A stretch of DNA of 38,974 nucleotides from a virus (IMGVR_UViG_3300048597_000681:1-38974), one strand, 5' to 3'. Shown: positions 21,829 through 31,027, counted from the first letter of the stretch. Made by a program: numbers and translations. Notes: generated by a model from the letters alone, not told the origin.

Positions 21829-23640
21829 ATGACCACCCGCCGCCGCAAGCGCGCCGCCACCTCGAGCGCGCCGGAAACCACCACCGCCGAGGTGCGCGAC
21901 TCGAGCGCGTCGCCCGCTGCGTTGCGCAACCGCATCAAAGAGCTGCGCAGCGTTACCGCCGCCGAGCTGCGCAGGAACCCCGCCAACTTCCGCGAGCACC
22001 CCGAGCGGCAACGCCGCCGCCTGCAGGAAGTGCTCTCCGAGATCGGGATTGCCGATGCGTTGATCGCGCGCGAGTGTGACGACGGCACGTTGGAGCTGAT
22101 CGACGGACATCTGCGGGCGGACGTCGCCGCCGATGCGGCGCTGCCGGTGTTGGTGCTCGACGTGAACGAAGCGGAAGCCCATCAACTGCTGTTGTCGCTC
22201 GATCCGTTGGCCGCGTTAGCGGAGACCAACAAGGAACGCTTGGCCGCGCTGTTGAGCCAAACGAAGTTTGCCGGCAGTGCCATGCAAGAGCACCTGGCCG
22301 AGCTGCAAGAGCAAACCAAGCAGCCCGCGCAACAGTCGGTCGCTCCACCCGACAAGGATCTGGTGACGATCGAGCCCAAGTTCAGCGTATTGATCGAGTG
22401 CGAGAATGAGCCCGATCAGCGCGTGGTGCTGGAAGAGCTGGAGCGACACGGTTTGCGCACGCGCGCGCTGACCGTCGGTTTGCCGCCCGTGGTCGATGCC
22501 ACGCCGCCGCCGCTGCCGGCGGTGCCGGGTGAGAAGGTGATTGAGCGCAAGGTTTCAATCAAGCGGACCGCCCGCGTCAAGCAGCTCGAAGGAATGTTTG
22601 ACGTTCCGCCCGCCCGTGAGACCCGCAAGAGCTGGCGGATCCGTGCGCCGCTCGATCGACCGTGGCAGATCGGCCTGATCGTGGGGCGCAGCGGGGCCGG
22701 CAAAAGCACCATCGCGCGGGAGTTGTTCGGTGATCGGCTGGTCGACAACTGGGAGTGGCCGGCGGATGCCGCGATTGTCGATGCGTTCCCCGAGTCGATG
22801 GCGATCGCCGAAGTGACGGGGTTGCTGTCGGCCGTCGGATTTTCTTCGCCGCCCAATTGGTTGAAACCGTTTCGCGTGTTGTCGAATGGTGAGCAGTTCC
22901 GGGTCAACCTGGCCCGGACGTTGGCCGAGTTCCCCGAGCTGGCGGTAGTCGACGAGTTCACCAGCGTGGTCGATCGACAAGTCGCACAGATCGGCAGCGC
23001 GGCGGTGGCTAGCGCCGTGCGCAAAACAGGCCGGCGGTTTGTCGCGGTGACGTGCCACTATGACGTGGAGGATTGGTTGCAGCCCGACTGGACGCTGGAC
23101 CCCGAGCGTGGCGAAGTCCAATGGAGGTCGCTTCGGCAACGCCCGGAAATTCAGCTTCGAGTTCGACGGACTGACACCCGCGCGTGGCGCCACTTCCGTG
23201 GCCATCACTATTTAAGCCACGATTGTCACCCCGCCGCGCATTGTTTTGTCGGGGACGTCGACGGGCGGCCGGCCGTGTTCGCGGCGGTGTTGTATTACCC
23301 GCACGCCAACGGCGGTTGGTGGCGTGGTCATCGCACAGTCTGCCTGCCAGATTATCAGGGAGTCGGTATCGGCAACCGCATGAGTGAATTGATCGGCGGT
23401 GTGTTCGCGGCCACGGGCAAGGCGTACCGCAGTACGACCAGCCATCCGAGCATGATCGCGCATCGTCTGCGGTCGCCCATGTGGGCGTGCATCCGAGCGC
23501 CGGGATTGATGCAAGCACCGTCAGGCAGGCGGGCGCATTCGATCCGCAAAACCAACGCGGTGTCGCGGGTGACGGCCGGTTTCCAATACGTAGGCCCGGT
23601 GCGTGTCGATGAGGCCCGCGCGTTGGGGATCGTGGCCTAA
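21829..23640 (+). CDS. ParB-ABC ATPase-GNAT fusion, probable DNA modification
   Basis: Three domains are visible in 603 residues. The first is ParB-like (about 35-170) with LIDGHLRAD at 90-98. The second is ABC-type ATPase (about 265-430) with Walker A GRSGAGKST (286-294), signature-like LSNGEQ (351-356) and Walker B LAVVDE (371-376). The third is a GNAT acyltransferase (about 450-600) with the acyl-CoA loop LPDYQGVGIG (506-515). ATPase-GNAT fusions occur as COG2401, and phage ParB-ABC-GNAT proteins have been predicted to acylate modified DNA bases, akin to phage Mu Mom. The setting next to packaging genes fits modification of virion DNA; the substrate is unknown. ATG 21829 has a weak Shine-Dalgarno. 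Confidence 0.85.
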   Translation: MTTRRRKRAATSSAPETTTAEVRDSSASPAALRNRIKELRSVTAAELRRNPANFREHPERQRRRLQEVLSEIGIADALIARECDDGTLELIDGHLRADVAADAALPVLVLDVNEAEAHQLLLSLDPLAALAETNKERLAALLSQTKFAGSAMQEHLAELQEQTKQPAQQSVAPPDKDLVTIEPKFSVLIECENEPDQRVVLEELERHGLRTRALTVGLPPVVDATPPPLPAVPGEKVIERKVSIKRTARVKQLEGMFDVPPARETRKSWRIRAPLDRPWQIGLIVGRSGAGKSTIARELFGDRLVDNWEWPADAAIVDAFPESMAIAEVTGLLSAVGFSSPPNWLKPFRVLSNGEQFRVNLARTLAEFPELAVVDEFTSVVDRQVAQIGSAAVASAVRKTGRRFVAVTCHYDVEDWLQPDWTLDPERGEVQWRSLRQRPEIQLRVRRTDTRAWRHFRGHHYLSHDCHPAAHCFVGDVDGRPAVFAAVLYYPHANGGWWRGHRTVCLPDYQGVGIGNRMSELIGGVFAATGKAYRSTTSHPSMIAHRLRSPMWACIRAPGLMQAPSGRRAHSIRKTNAVSRVTAGFQYVGPVRVDEARALGIVA

Positions 23641-23686
23641 AAATCGGGCGGAAAAAACTTCGCCCACGCAACTCTAGGCTCGCTTT

Positions 23687-23705
23687 GGCCATGGCTCGAA
23701 TGGCC
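23687..23705. repeat. Hairpin between modification and packaging genes
   Basis: ggccat (23687-23692) pairs with atggcc (23700-23705). A second pair, gggcg/cgccc, flanks an A-rich loop at about 23646-23665. No gene lies between 23641 and 23803. These may be operator, terminator or packaging-site elements. Confidence 0.35.
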
Positions 23706-23803
23706 TGAAAACCCCTGCAATTCCCAGGATTTTCCCTCCTCCCACGCACCGATGGGGTTCTTAGGATGCGTCTCAGTTGATGACGTTTGCAGGAGCCCAA
23801 GCC

Positions 23804-24238
23804 ATGACGATCGACGAAGTAAAACGGGAAGCCAAGGCCGCGGGGATCGCCTGGCGGTTGGTGCAAGACGCAGCCGCCGAGCTGCTGGAGCGTGAGCGTG
23901 AATCGCGAGCGCATGCCAATGAAGTGCGCGAGGCGGCCTGGTGCTCTTACACCTCCAAGGGCTGCTGGCCCTTCTGGCGGCATGGCTTCGCGGCACGGTT
24001 GGCGCACAAGGTTGAGGGTGGGGATTACACCCGGATCCCTGGCTACGATACGTTGGCCGCCTCGATCGCCAGCCGTTACCCCGAATATGCCGGCGACAAT
24101 GGGTGCGCCGCGCTGTGGGACTTCTTGCTGTCGCCCTATGAACGCATGAAGCCGCGAGCGGACATCTACGCTGAGGCGCTCGAGTGGGTCAAGAGTGAGC
24201 AAGGCGCGCCCGCGTATTGTGTCGGGGAGGGTTGGTAG
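23804..24238 (+). CDS. Hypothetical protein of the packaging region
   Basis: ATG 23804 with aggag at 23791-23795 yields 144 residues. The first half is a helical coiled-coil-like segment (about 5-45, AAELLERERESRAHANEVRE) and the second half is globular with Trp and Cys (CWPFWRHGFAARL, YAGDNGCAALWDFL). It may be a DNA-binding accessory of the terminase by position only. Family not recognised. Confidence 0.55.
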   Translation: MTIDEVKREAKAAGIAWRLVQDAAAELLERERESRAHANEVREAAWCSYTSKGCWPFWRHGFAARLAHKVEGGDYTRIPGYDTLAASIASRYPEYAGDNGCAALWDFLLSPYERMKPRADIYAEALEWVKSEQGAPAYCVGEGW

Positions 24239-24240
24239 TC

Positions 24241-24714
24241 ATGTTCGACGCAATGCCCCCACGCAAGAAACCTGCGACGGTCCCCGCGCTGACGATCCTG
24301 CAACCGTGGGCCTGGGCAATCAGCCACGGACCCAAGCGGATCGAGAATCGCACCTGGAAGCCGCGCTATCGCGGCCCGCTGTTGATTCACGCGGGGCGCG
24401 GCAAAACCGCCTTGGATTACGCTACGCGCTGGCTGGAGTCGCAAGGGTTGACGGTACCCGAGGATCTTGCCTATGGCCAAATCGTTGCAGTCTGCCAGCT
24501 CGCGGCGGTCGTGCCGTTGGAAGCGTGCAAGGTCGATCCGTTTGCCAGCGGCCCCGAGTGCTGGCAGTTGTCGGACGTGCGGGCGCTGGCCGAGCCGATC
24601 AAGTACCGCGGCCGGCAAGGTTTGTTCCCCGTCCCGCTGACGGCGCTGTCGGATGAGGTCCGCGCATGGCACCAAGAGGCCGTCGGCCAAAGTCGCCCAA
24701 TGCTAAAGCCCTAG
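24241..24714 (+). CDS. ASCH (PUA-like) domain protein
   Basis: The 157-residue protein shows the ASCH pattern: LTILQPWAWAISHGPKRIENR near the N-terminus (strand, helix and conserved Glu-Asn-Arg), then GPLLIHAGRGK and a later LAYGQIVAVCQLAAV strand. ASCH domains bind nucleic acids or modified nucleotides, so it may read or process the modified DNA made by the neighbouring fusion protein; this is inference. ATG 24241 follows ggaggg at about 24226-24231; ATG 24277 is a later option. It overlaps the small terminase by 49 bases. Confidence 0.8.
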   Translation: MFDAMPPRKKPATVPALTILQPWAWAISHGPKRIENRTWKPRYRGPLLIHAGRGKTALDYATRWLESQGLTVPEDLAYGQIVAVCQLAAVVPLEACKVDPFASGPECWQLSDVRALAEPIKYRGRQGLFPVPLTALSDEVRAWHQEAVGQSRPMLKP

Positions 24715-25136
24715 CGGGCAATCCGGGCAAGCGACCGCTGCCGGAAACGCTGGCGGTCGTTTCGACCACACCTGAACCGCCCGCCTTCTTAGACGGGGCG
24801 GCGCGCGATGAGTGGGATCGGTTGGTCAATCAGTTGGGACCGACCAAGGTGCTGACGGAGCTGGACCGTGGCACGCTGGCCATGCTCTGCCAGAGTTACA
24901 GCGACTACGTGGCCGCCTGTCAGAACGTGGAGCGCTTCGGCGAAGTCATGGCCGGCGAGAAGGGGGCTTACATCAGCCCGTACGTGCACCTGAAATCGAT
25001 GGCGTTCAAGCAGTACAAGGCGCTGTTGGCGGAGTTCGGTTTGAGCCCGTTGGCCCGCGTGCGGATTGTGGTAGGGCGGGAGAAGCCCAAGGATCCGTTG
25101 GCCGCGTTCGATGCTGAGTTCAGGGACGCGGTATGA
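24666..25136 (+). CDS. terS: Terminase small subunit, P27 family
   Basis: The 156-residue protein fits P27-type small terminases: the basic start RGRRPKSPNAKALAGNPGKR, the PPAFLDGAARDEWDRL block, a helical core with LTELDRGTLAMLCQSY, and a C-terminal AEFGLSPLARVRI. It would recognise the packaging site and regulate TerL. ATG 24666 lies inside the ASCH gene, and the stop overlaps the TerL start by four bases. Confidence 0.9.
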   Translation: MAPRGRRPKSPNAKALAGNPGKRPLPETLAVVSTTPEPPAFLDGAARDEWDRLVNQLGPTKVLTELDRGTLAMLCQSYSDYVAACQNVERFGEVMAGEKGAYISPYVHLKSMAFKQYKALLAEFGLSPLARVRIVVGREKPKDPLAAFDAEFRDAV

Positions 25137-26755
25137 CCCGCAAGACGGCAGGACGCCGCAAGGTTGACGGCGAGACCAAACAATGGTTTCGCGATAAGAG
25201 CGACCCACGCGCCGCGCGGCGGGGTTGCTACTTTTCCGCGCAGCATGGTTTGCGGGCGGTCGCGTTCATCGAACGATTCTGCAAACACTCCCTGGGCGAG
25301 TTCGCGGGCAAGCCGTTCAAGCTGCTGGCCTGGCAAAAAGACTTTGTGATGCGCCTGTTCGGCTGGCGGCGCAAGGATGGCCGGCGGCGGTTCACTCGCG
25401 CTTTTCTGTTCGTGCCCAAGAAGAACGGTAAGAGCACGCTGCTGGCGGCCATCGGTTTGTATTTGCTGGTGGGCGACGGCGAGCTGGGCGCGCGAGTCTA
25501 CAGCGCGGCCAACGATCGTCAGCAGGCATCGATCATCCACGGCGAAGCCATGCGGATGGTCGAAATGTCGGAGGTGCTCGACAAACACCTGAAGATCAAC
25601 TACAGCACCAAGGTCATTGCCGACACGCGGACCAACAGCAGCTATCAGCCGCTGGCCAAGGGGCATCGGTCGCAGGAAGGGATCAACGCCCACGGGCTGT
25701 TGATCGACGAGCTGCACAGTTGGAACGATATCCGCTATTGGAACTCGCTACGGTACGCCTTCCGCGGCCGGCGGCAGCCGCTACAGATTGTCATCACCAC
25801 GGCCGGCGACGATGATCTGTCGGTGTGTAAAACGCAGTACACCTACGCCAAGCAAGTCATCAGCGGCGAGGTAGACGACGATCGATTGCTGGCGTTGATC
25901 TTCGAGGCCAGCCCCGAGGATGACTGGAAAGACCCCGAAGTGTGGAAGAAAGCTAACCCCAGCTTTGGCGTCACGATCGACCCGGAAGAGTTTGCCCACG
26001 ACGTCGAAGAGGTGATGCAACTCGGACCGGCCGATATCGCCACCTTCAAGCGCTATAGTTTGAACATCTGGAGCACGGGAACCAACCCGGCAATTCGGGC
26101 CGAGGATTGGCAAGCGTGCGCGTTGCCCTACACGCTGGACGAGCTGGAGGGCTGCCCTTGCTTTGGCGGGTTGGATCTTTCCAAGACACAGGACACAACC
26201 GCCTTTGTATTGGTGTTCCCGTGGGGCGAGGATAGGTTTCGAGCATGGCCATGGTTCTGGTTGCCCGAGGCCCGCATTCACGCCAAGGATGCTCCCCCGC
26301 AATATTTGGCTTGGGCCAAGTCGGGCCACCTCGAGGTGTGCCCAGGACGAACGATTGATTATCAGTTTGTGAGGCGGAGGATTGTCGAGATCTCGCAGCG
26401 GTTCCAATTGGTCCGCTTTGCCTACGATCCGCACAACGCAGAGACCTTGATCCAACAGTTGGAAGAAGAGGATGGGTTGGAGCGCAAGGAGTTTACCCAG
26501 AACTACAACAGCTACAACGATCCTTGCCAGCAGTTCAGCCGGTTGGTCATCAACGGAACCTTTCACCACGCCGATCATCCCGTGTTCACCTGGCAGGTCG
26601 GCAATGCCCAATTCAAGACGAGCGCGGAAGGATACGTGCGACCGGTGAAACCACCTCACGAGCAGCCCCGCAAAATCGACGGTGTGGTTAGTGCGATCAT
26701 GGCGCTGGCGTTGGCGATGGAACCCGATAACACTCCCAGCATTTCCGTCCTATGA
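25133..26755 (+). CDS. terL: Terminase large subunit
   Basis: The 540-residue protein is the packaging motor and headful/cos nuclease. Motor: Walker A-like VPKKNGKST (94-102) and Walker B LLIDE (189-193) with an adjacent coupling motif ITTAG (221-225). Nuclease: GLDLSKTQDTTA (346-357, Asp348) and a later KIDGVV block near the C-terminus. This is the Terminase_1/HK97-like class. ATG 25133 overlaps the TerS stop. A tiny membrane protein gene begins at its stop. Confidence 0.95.
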   Translation: MTRKTAGRRKVDGETKQWFRDKSDPRAARRGCYFSAQHGLRAVAFIERFCKHSLGEFAGKPFKLLAWQKDFVMRLFGWRRKDGRRRFTRAFLFVPKKNGKSTLLAAIGLYLLVGDGELGARVYSAANDRQQASIIHGEAMRMVEMSEVLDKHLKINYSTKVIADTRTNSSYQPLAKGHRSQEGINAHGLLIDELHSWNDIRYWNSLRYAFRGRRQPLQIVITTAGDDDLSVCKTQYTYAKQVISGEVDDDRLLALIFEASPEDDWKDPEVWKKANPSFGVTIDPEEFAHDVEEVMQLGPADIATFKRYSLNIWSTGTNPAIRAEDWQACALPYTLDELEGCPCFGGLDLSKTQDTTAFVLVFPWGEDRFRAWPWFWLPEARIHAKDAPPQYLAWAKSGHLEVCPGRTIDYQFVRRRIVEISQRFQLVRFAYDPHNAETLIQQLEEEDGLERKEFTQNYNSYNDPCQQFSRLVINGTFHHADHPVFTWQVGNAQFKTSAEGYVRPVKPPHEQPRKIDGVVSAIMALALAMEPDNTPSISVL

Positions 26756-26913
26756 AAGATGCAGTCGAGTTGGTGGCGTTCGTTTGCCTGGTGGCGGGAG
26801 TGGCCTGGTTGAGCGTGCCTTGCGCGTTGATCGTCGGTGGGGCCACGGTGCTGTTGGTCTCGTTCATGGGTCGAGTGCTAGAGAGTCTCAGTGATCGGGG
26901 GTCACAGGAATGA
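26752..26913 (+). CDS. Tiny membrane protein between terL and portal
   Basis: A 53-residue frame from ATG 26752 (overlapping the TerL stop, ATGA) contains two hydrophobic stretches (VELVAFVCLVAGVAWLSV and CALIVGGATVLLVSFM). It overlaps the portal start by four bases, so it is coupled on both sides. Small membrane proteins at this position are common in HK97-like phages, role unknown. Confidence 0.55.
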   Translation: MKDAVELVAFVCLVAGVAWLSVPCALIVGGATVLLVSFMGRVLESLSDRGSQE

Positions 26914-28571
26914 TCGGGCGCTTGTTGCAACGTCGGTCGGTGGAGAATCCCAGCAAAAGTTGGGAAGAGTGGGCCGACGCGGCCGAAAGTGTGCTGGGCT
27001 ACAGCGAGAGCAAAACGGGCGTGAAGGTCGGGCGCACCAAGGCGCTATCGGTCCCCGGATACTGGCGCGGGTTGAACTTGATCGCCAACACCGTGGCCAA
27101 GGTTCCGCTATGCGTTTACCGTTCTGAGGATTTGACCAAGGCCAAGGATCACCCGGCCTACGGGCTGGTCCGCCGCCGGGCTAACGATGAAGAGAACGCC
27201 TATTACTTCAAGCAGCGGCTGATGGGGCACGCGCTGCAGCGTGGCAACGGATATGCCTACATCGATCGCGGTGAAGGCGCCGCGTTCCGCTTAAAGCAAT
27301 TGATCCCAATGGATCCCGACACGGTGACACCGCTGAGGGCCAACGGCCAGTTGTGGTACGTGGTGCAGGTGCCAGGCCACGGACTGCGAAAGCTCTTCCC
27401 GCATGAGGTGCTGCACATTCACGGGCTGGGCTATGACGGCCTGGTCGGTTACGACGTGCTGAGTGTGGTGGCCCGCGAGACGTTGGGCCTGTCGATCGCG
27501 GCGCGCGACTATCAAGCGGTGTACTTCAAGAATGGGGCCGAGCCGTCGGTGGTTCTGGAAACCCCCGGCAATGTTAGCAAGCCCACGCGCGAAGAAATCG
27601 CCAAGGTGTGGAACGACGTTCACCAGGGCCTCGATCGAGCGCATAAGGTGGCGGTGCTATCCAACGGTCTGACGGTCAAGCCGTTCAGCAAGACGGCGCG
27701 CGAGTCGCAGTTGCTGGAGACGAAGCGTTTCACCAACCGCGAAATGGCTAACATTCTGGGGATCCCGCCGCACAAGCTGGGTGAGGATGGGACCAACAGC
27801 TACAGCAGCTTGGAGCAAGAGAATCAATCGCTGGTTGACGAGGGTTTCGATCCCTGGCTCTGCGCGTTCGAACATGAATGCAACGCCAAGCTGCTGACCG
27901 AGGAAGAGCAGCAGAACGAAAGCCACTACTTCGAGTTCGTGCGGCAGGCCTTGGTGCGGGCCAATCTGTCCGAGCGATACGCCGCCTACAACACGGCGTT
28001 GGGATCGCGGCCGTTCATGACCCGCAACGAAGTTCGCGCCCGGGAAAACCTGCCGCCGGTACCGGGGGGCGATGAATTCTTGGATCCGCTCAACATGAGC
28101 GGACCGCAAAACGCTCCGCCCACGAAAGGAACGCAGGAGCCACCACCCGCGGATGATCCCGAAGATCCGGACGATGACGATGACGACGGCGGCAAGAACG
28201 ATCGGGCCGCCGAGTATCACCGGCAGATCTTCGCCGATGCGGTGTCGCGGATGGTACGCCGCTTGACCACGCAGGCCCGCCGCGCGGCAAAAGAGCCCCG
28301 CACGTTCCTGGAATTCACGCAGCGCCTTCACGCGGAGAACCGCGCCACGATCGAAGCGGTGTTGCAGCCCCACGCGCAGTATCGAGACGGAGACGTGGAA
28401 GAGTGGCGAAGTTGCCTGTCGAACGCGGTGTACAACGCACTGACCGTGGTATACGACACTGCCACGCGCGAGCAATTCGCGGAAGCGATCGAGCGGACGG
28501 CCACGGAACTCGAGCGCACCTTACCGGCCCGGTTGATCGACCAATGGAATCAGAAAGGTGGTGGAGCATGA
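26910..28571 (+). CDS. Portal protein, HK97 type
   Basis: The 553-residue protein forms the dodecameric head vertex. Typical features are RTKALSVPGYWRGLNLIANT near 44-63, the stretch RFTNREMANILGIPPHKLG around 270-290 and SYSSLEQENQSLVDEG around 295-310. The tail is Pro/Asp-rich (PPADDPEDPDDDDDD) followed by a helical C-terminus of about 130 residues. This last part is longer than in minimal portals. ATG 26910 overlaps the preceding stop. Confidence 0.95.
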   Translation: MIGRLLQRRSVENPSKSWEEWADAAESVLGYSESKTGVKVGRTKALSVPGYWRGLNLIANTVAKVPLCVYRSEDLTKAKDHPAYGLVRRRANDEENAYYFKQRLMGHALQRGNGYAYIDRGEGAAFRLKQLIPMDPDTVTPLRANGQLWYVVQVPGHGLRKLFPHEVLHIHGLGYDGLVGYDVLSVVARETLGLSIAARDYQAVYFKNGAEPSVVLETPGNVSKPTREEIAKVWNDVHQGLDRAHKVAVLSNGLTVKPFSKTARESQLLETKRFTNREMANILGIPPHKLGEDGTNSYSSLEQENQSLVDEGFDPWLCAFEHECNAKLLTEEEQQNESHYFEFVRQALVRANLSERYAAYNTALGSRPFMTRNEVRARENLPPVPGGDEFLDPLNMSGPQNAPPTKGTQEPPPADDPEDPDDDDDDGGKNDRAAEYHRQIFADAVSRMVRRLTTQARRAAKEPRTFLEFTQRLHAENRATIEAVLQPHAQYRDGDVEEWRSCLSNAVYNALTVVYDTATREQFAEAIERTATELERTLPARLIDQWNQKGGGA

Positions 28572-29230
28572 TCGTCGAACGTCGCTTTGTGCCGCGCGAG
28601 TTGCGCGAGGTCCGCGTGGAATCCCGCGAAGAGGGTAAGGCCCCCATGATCAGCGGCTATGGGGCCGTGTTCTACGATGGGACGCCCAACACCGAATACG
28701 TGCTGTGGGATGGCATGGTGGAACGGATCATGCGCGGCGCCTTCGACGGGGCCTTGTCCCGGCCCGATGACGTGCGCGGCTTGTGCAACCATGACCCCAA
28801 CCTGCTGCTGGGGCGGACGGCTGCGGGGACCATGCGGCTGGCGATCGATGACGTGGGGCTGCGGTTCGAGATCGACACCGACGATACGCAGGTGGGGACC
28901 GATACCGTCAAACAGATCCGCCGCCAGGATATGTCGGGTTGCTCGTTCTCGTTTCTGACCACCGATGAAGAGTGGCGCATGGAGAAGCTCGACGGCAAAG
29001 AAACCTGGATCCGCGAGGTCCGCGGCGTGGAGCTGTTCGACGTGGGCCCGGTGACGTTTCCAGCCTATACGGCCACCAGCGTGGGCGTCCGTTCGCAAAA
29101 AGTTTTGCGGGCCTTGGCGCGCGGCGATGAAGATGAAGCGCGGCAGGCACTTGCGCGGCATCAGGCCGGCGTGCAAACCCGGCACGCGCAGCGGTCGCGA
29201 GCGCTCGAGTTGCTTGACAAGGAAGTTTAA
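28568..29230 (+). CDS. Prohead protease, HK97 family (S78)
   Basis: A 220-residue serine protease that trims the capsid scaffold domain. It contains NHDPNLLLGRT with catalytic His75, and MSGCSFSF with Ser126 as the nucleophile. The order SGYGAVF, GAF and FDVGPVTFPAY is typical for the family. ATG 28568 overlaps the portal stop (ATGA). The C-terminal 40 residues are an Arg/Ala-rich helix. Confidence 0.93.
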   Translation: MIVERRFVPRELREVRVESREEGKAPMISGYGAVFYDGTPNTEYVLWDGMVERIMRGAFDGALSRPDDVRGLCNHDPNLLLGRTAAGTMRLAIDDVGLRFEIDTDDTQVGTDTVKQIRRQDMSGCSFSFLTTDEEWRMEKLDGKETWIREVRGVELFDVGPVTFPAYTATSVGVRSQKVLRALARGDEDEARQALARHQAGVQTRHAQRSRALELLDKEV

Positions 29231-29243
29231 CGCGGGTAATCAT
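29214..29243 (+). promoter_or_regulatory. Candidate promoter upstream of capsid gene
   Basis: TTGACA (29214-29219) is followed after 18 bases by AATCAT (four of six -10 matches). It overlaps the end of the protease gene and points to the capsid gene. A separate promoter for the abundant capsid protein would be sensible. The spacing is long, so this is weak. Confidence 0.3.
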
Positions 29244-29302
29244 TCACGCAGCAGTGCGAGGCGCCCAGTCGCCAAGCCATAGCGAAGTGTTCTAGCTGCC
29301 CA

Positions 29303-29366
29303 GTCGGCCGGAAGCTCGCGGTCAGATCACGCACACCAAAACATTGTGCGCGGTCGGCCGGAAGCT
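29303..29366 (+). repeat. 14-bp direct repeats in capsid leader
   Basis: gtcggccggaagct occurs at 29303-29316 and 29353-29366, exactly 50 bases apart. The second copy also pairs partly with gccgac at 29393-29398, followed by the Shine-Dalgarno gggaggga. The intergenic stretch 29231-29430 has no gene. A capsid-leader regulatory element is possible. Confidence 0.6.
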
Positions 29367-29430
29367 TTTAGGGCCGATTTTCTTTTGGGCCCGCCGACAA
29401 GCCTCCTGCCACCGTGCGGGAGGGAATCTC

Positions 29431-30786
29431 GTGTCGGTCCAACTCAAACAGCTCTACGAAGAGCGAGCCAAGCTGGTCAAGCAATCGCGCGACCTGAACG
29501 ACAAGGCCCTGTCGGAAAAGCGGGACTTTACCGCCGAAGAGCAAGGCCAGTGGGAAGCGCTCAACAAAGACATTACCGGGTACACCGGCAAGATCGATCG
29601 CGCCAAGCAGCTCGCCGAGTGGGAAGGGGACAAGCGCGAGGACGAAGAGCGCAACCGCAACCTGCCCCCCGGGCGTGAAGATCAGCGCGGCAACCCGCGC
29701 GGCGACAACGATCGCGACGAGACGCGCGAGGATGACCGCGACCTGGCGCTAAGGGCCTTCTGCCGCGCCGGTGCTGGTCGTGAGATCCCCACCAACCACC
29801 GCGAAGCGTGCGAGCGGATCGGGTTTAATCCGACCGTGCGCGAGCTGAACTTGGGCCTGGGGCGCAAGGCCCGCCGCTACCGCGGCAATGGCTTCGTGCC
29901 GCAAGAGCCCGATCAGCGGGCCTTGTCGATCCATACCGGCACGTCGGGGGCGTTCGCCATCCGCTCGAGCTTTGCCAACAGCTTCGAGGAAGCGTTGGCC
30001 CAGTACGGCGGGATCCGCAACGTGGCGACGGTGCTGCGCACCTCGACCGGCGAAGAAATGACTTGGCCCACCATCAACGACACCGGCAACAAGGGCCGGC
30101 GTCTGGGTGAGAACAAGCAGGTCACCGAAGTGAAACCCACACTCGGTACCGTCACGTTCCGCGCGTACGACTACACCAGCGACATCGTGCTGCTGCCGTA
30201 TGCGTTGATCGAGGATGCGGCCTTCGACCTGATGGGCTATCTGGGTGGTGCACTGGGCGAACGACTCGGACGCATCGGCGCGGAAGAGTTCACCCTCGGC
30301 ACCGGCACCGGCATGCCGTATGGGATCGTGCCTGCCTCGACCTTGGGCAAAACCGCCGCGGCTGTCGCGGCGATTACCTTCGACGAGATCCTGGATCTTC
30401 GCCACTCGGTCGATCCGGCCTATCGCGTGGGGGCGGGCTACATGCTCAGTGACGCTACGTTGCTGCTGCTGCGGAAGCTGAAAGATCAGCAGCTCAATTA
30501 CTTGTGGCAGCCCAGCACGCGCGAAGGGGAGCCCGATCGGATCTTCAACGATCCGTATCAGATCGCCATGGAGATGGCCGCGCCTGCCGCGAGCACCATC
30601 CCGATCGTGTACGGGCAGTTGACCAAGCATTGGATCCGCGACATCAACAGCGTGCGGGTGATGATCCTGAAAGAGCGCTACGCCGACTACAACCAGATCG
30701 GCATCGTCGCTTTCAGCCGTCACGATTCGCAACTGATGGACGCGGGAACCAACCCGGTCAAGCACTTACAGATGGCTGCCGCGTAA
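29431..30786 (+). CDS. Major capsid protein, HK97 fold
   Basis: GTG 29431 follows ggagg at 29419-29423. The 451-residue precursor has an N-terminal delta/scaffold domain (about 1-105, coiled coil from LKQLYEERAKL to EEQGQWEALNKDI, then a very charged Arg/Asp stretch). The HK97 fold follows, with TGTSGAFAIRSSFANSFEEAL, LGTVTFRAYDYTSDIVLLPY, GTGTGMPYGI and a C-terminal DYNQIGIVAFSR block. The prohead protease next door would remove the first domain. No crosslinking Lys/Asn pair can be assigned. Confidence 0.95.
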   Translation: MSVQLKQLYEERAKLVKQSRDLNDKALSEKRDFTAEEQGQWEALNKDITGYTGKIDRAKQLAEWEGDKREDEERNRNLPPGREDQRGNPRGDNDRDETREDDRDLALRAFCRAGAGREIPTNHREACERIGFNPTVRELNLGLGRKARRYRGNGFVPQEPDQRALSIHTGTSGAFAIRSSFANSFEEALAQYGGIRNVATVLRTSTGEEMTWPTINDTGNKGRRLGENKQVTEVKPTLGTVTFRAYDYTSDIVLLPYALIEDAAFDLMGYLGGALGERLGRIGAEEFTLGTGTGMPYGIVPASTLGKTAAAVAAITFDEILDLRHSVDPAYRVGAGYMLSDATLLLLRKLKDQQLNYLWQPSTREGEPDRIFNDPYQIAMEMAAPAASTIPIVYGQLTKHWIRDINSVRVMILKERYADYNQIGIVAFSRHDSQLMDAGTNPVKHLQMAAA

Positions 30787-30817
30787 TCGCGGGCCATAGA
30801 AAGCAACTGGTCGACCA

Positions 30818-31027
30818 ATGCCTTGGGTGATTCTCGACACACACCGCGCCGGAATGGGCTTTCACCAGCCACCCGGCACGCGCATTGAGGTGAGCGAGAC
30901 CGAAGCCAGGGCATTGGTCGCCGATGGTCAAGCACATTGGGCGGGGCCGGAAACGGCCACCGCGGGACCACCTGAAAACGCCATGCGGCCGTCGGCCGCT
31001 TCTCGACCCAAACGAGGGAAGCCATGA
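30818..31027 (+). CDS. Small hypothetical head-region protein
   Basis: Sixty-nine residues with a compact strand-helix N-terminus (VILDTHRAGMGFHQPPGTRI, SETEARALVADGQAHWA) and a Pro/Arg tail. It lies between capsid and a conserved structural gene and overlaps the latter by 4 bases. Similar short genes follow capsid genes in many HK97-like phages. The coding end contains the hairpin gcggcc/ggccgc at 30985-30999. Confidence 0.55.
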   Translation: MPWVILDTHRAGMGFHQPPGTRIEVSETEARALVADGQAHWAGPETATAGPPENAMRPSAASRPKRGKP

